Assembly: GCA_007571275.1 (NCBI GenBank)
Contig: RKRS01000125.1
Location: forward strand, 1 to 14,124
Length of the DNA: 14,124 nt
Origin: Dehalococcoidia bacterium
GTDB lineage: Bacteria; Chloroflexota; Dehalococcoidia; Bin125
Direction of reading: 5' to 3'
In this document: positions 14,114-14,124 of the stretch, piece by piece
How positions within the stretch are numbered: the stretch's first letter is position 1
Layout: each line of letters opens with the position of its first letter
Translations under genes and position numbers: made by a program
The notes under the pieces: model-generated
Seen by the model: only the letters and a program-made list of their open reading frames with translations
Told to the model about the DNA's origin: nothing
Database searches by the model: none

Positions 14114-14124
14114 GGGGGGCTCGC

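Overview
The window is GC-rich, densely coded bacterial chromosomal DNA with no mobile elements, phage genes or CRISPR. The gene mix is an acyl-CoA dehydrogenase, two MaoC-type hot-dog proteins, a molybdenum hydroxylase large subunit, a DUF169 protein and a secreted protease ending in a 'GWN-hxxW' module. It suggests a free-living heterotroph of the Chloroflexota (SAR202-, Dehalococcoidia- or Thermomicrobia-like). That placement is an inference from gene content, not from a marker gene.

Layout, left to right. (1) Minus strand, 1-2331: an acyl-CoA dehydrogenase cut by the left edge, preceded by a membrane protein with the layout of a Wzz/BY-kinase (polysaccharide co-polymerase plus P-loop domain) whose Walker A lysine is gone. 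(2) Plus strand, 2399-5782, divergent from it: a very large secreted subtilase-like protein with Glu where subtilisins have the catalytic His, followed by a beta-helix, an IPT/TIG-like domain and a C-terminal tryptophan-rich module. (3) Plus strand, 5880-9441: a three-gene cluster of a double hot-dog MaoC-like protein, a MoaD/ThiS-like ubiquitin-fold protein with a tail beyond its Gly-Gly, and a xanthine-dehydrogenase-type molybdopterin subunit without its FAD and 2Fe-2S partners. (4) Minus strand, 9452-10850: tRNA-Pro(GGG), a carboxymuconolactone-decarboxylase-family protein and a small alpha/beta hydrolase. (5) Plus strand, 10948-11232: a small coiled-coil protein with a C-terminal membrane anchor and a probable leaderless promoter. 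(6) Minus strand, 11237-14101: a tight operon of a CaCA-type cation exchanger, a zinc-ribbon protein, a DUF169 protein and a MaoC-like hydratase, with two translational-coupling overlaps.

Taken together, most enzymes look like peripheral catabolism of CoA thioesters, ring compounds and esters: dehydrogenase, hydratases, Mo-hydroxylase, CMD protein and hydrolase. The protease and Wzz-like protein belong to the cell envelope. Nothing here is clearly a new defence or mobile system. The parts most worth a second look are the Asp-Glu-Ser subtilase, the degenerate BY-kinase, the MoaD-like protein with an extension joined to an orphan Mo-hydroxylase subunit, and the coupled exchanger/zinc-ribbon/DUF169 operon.
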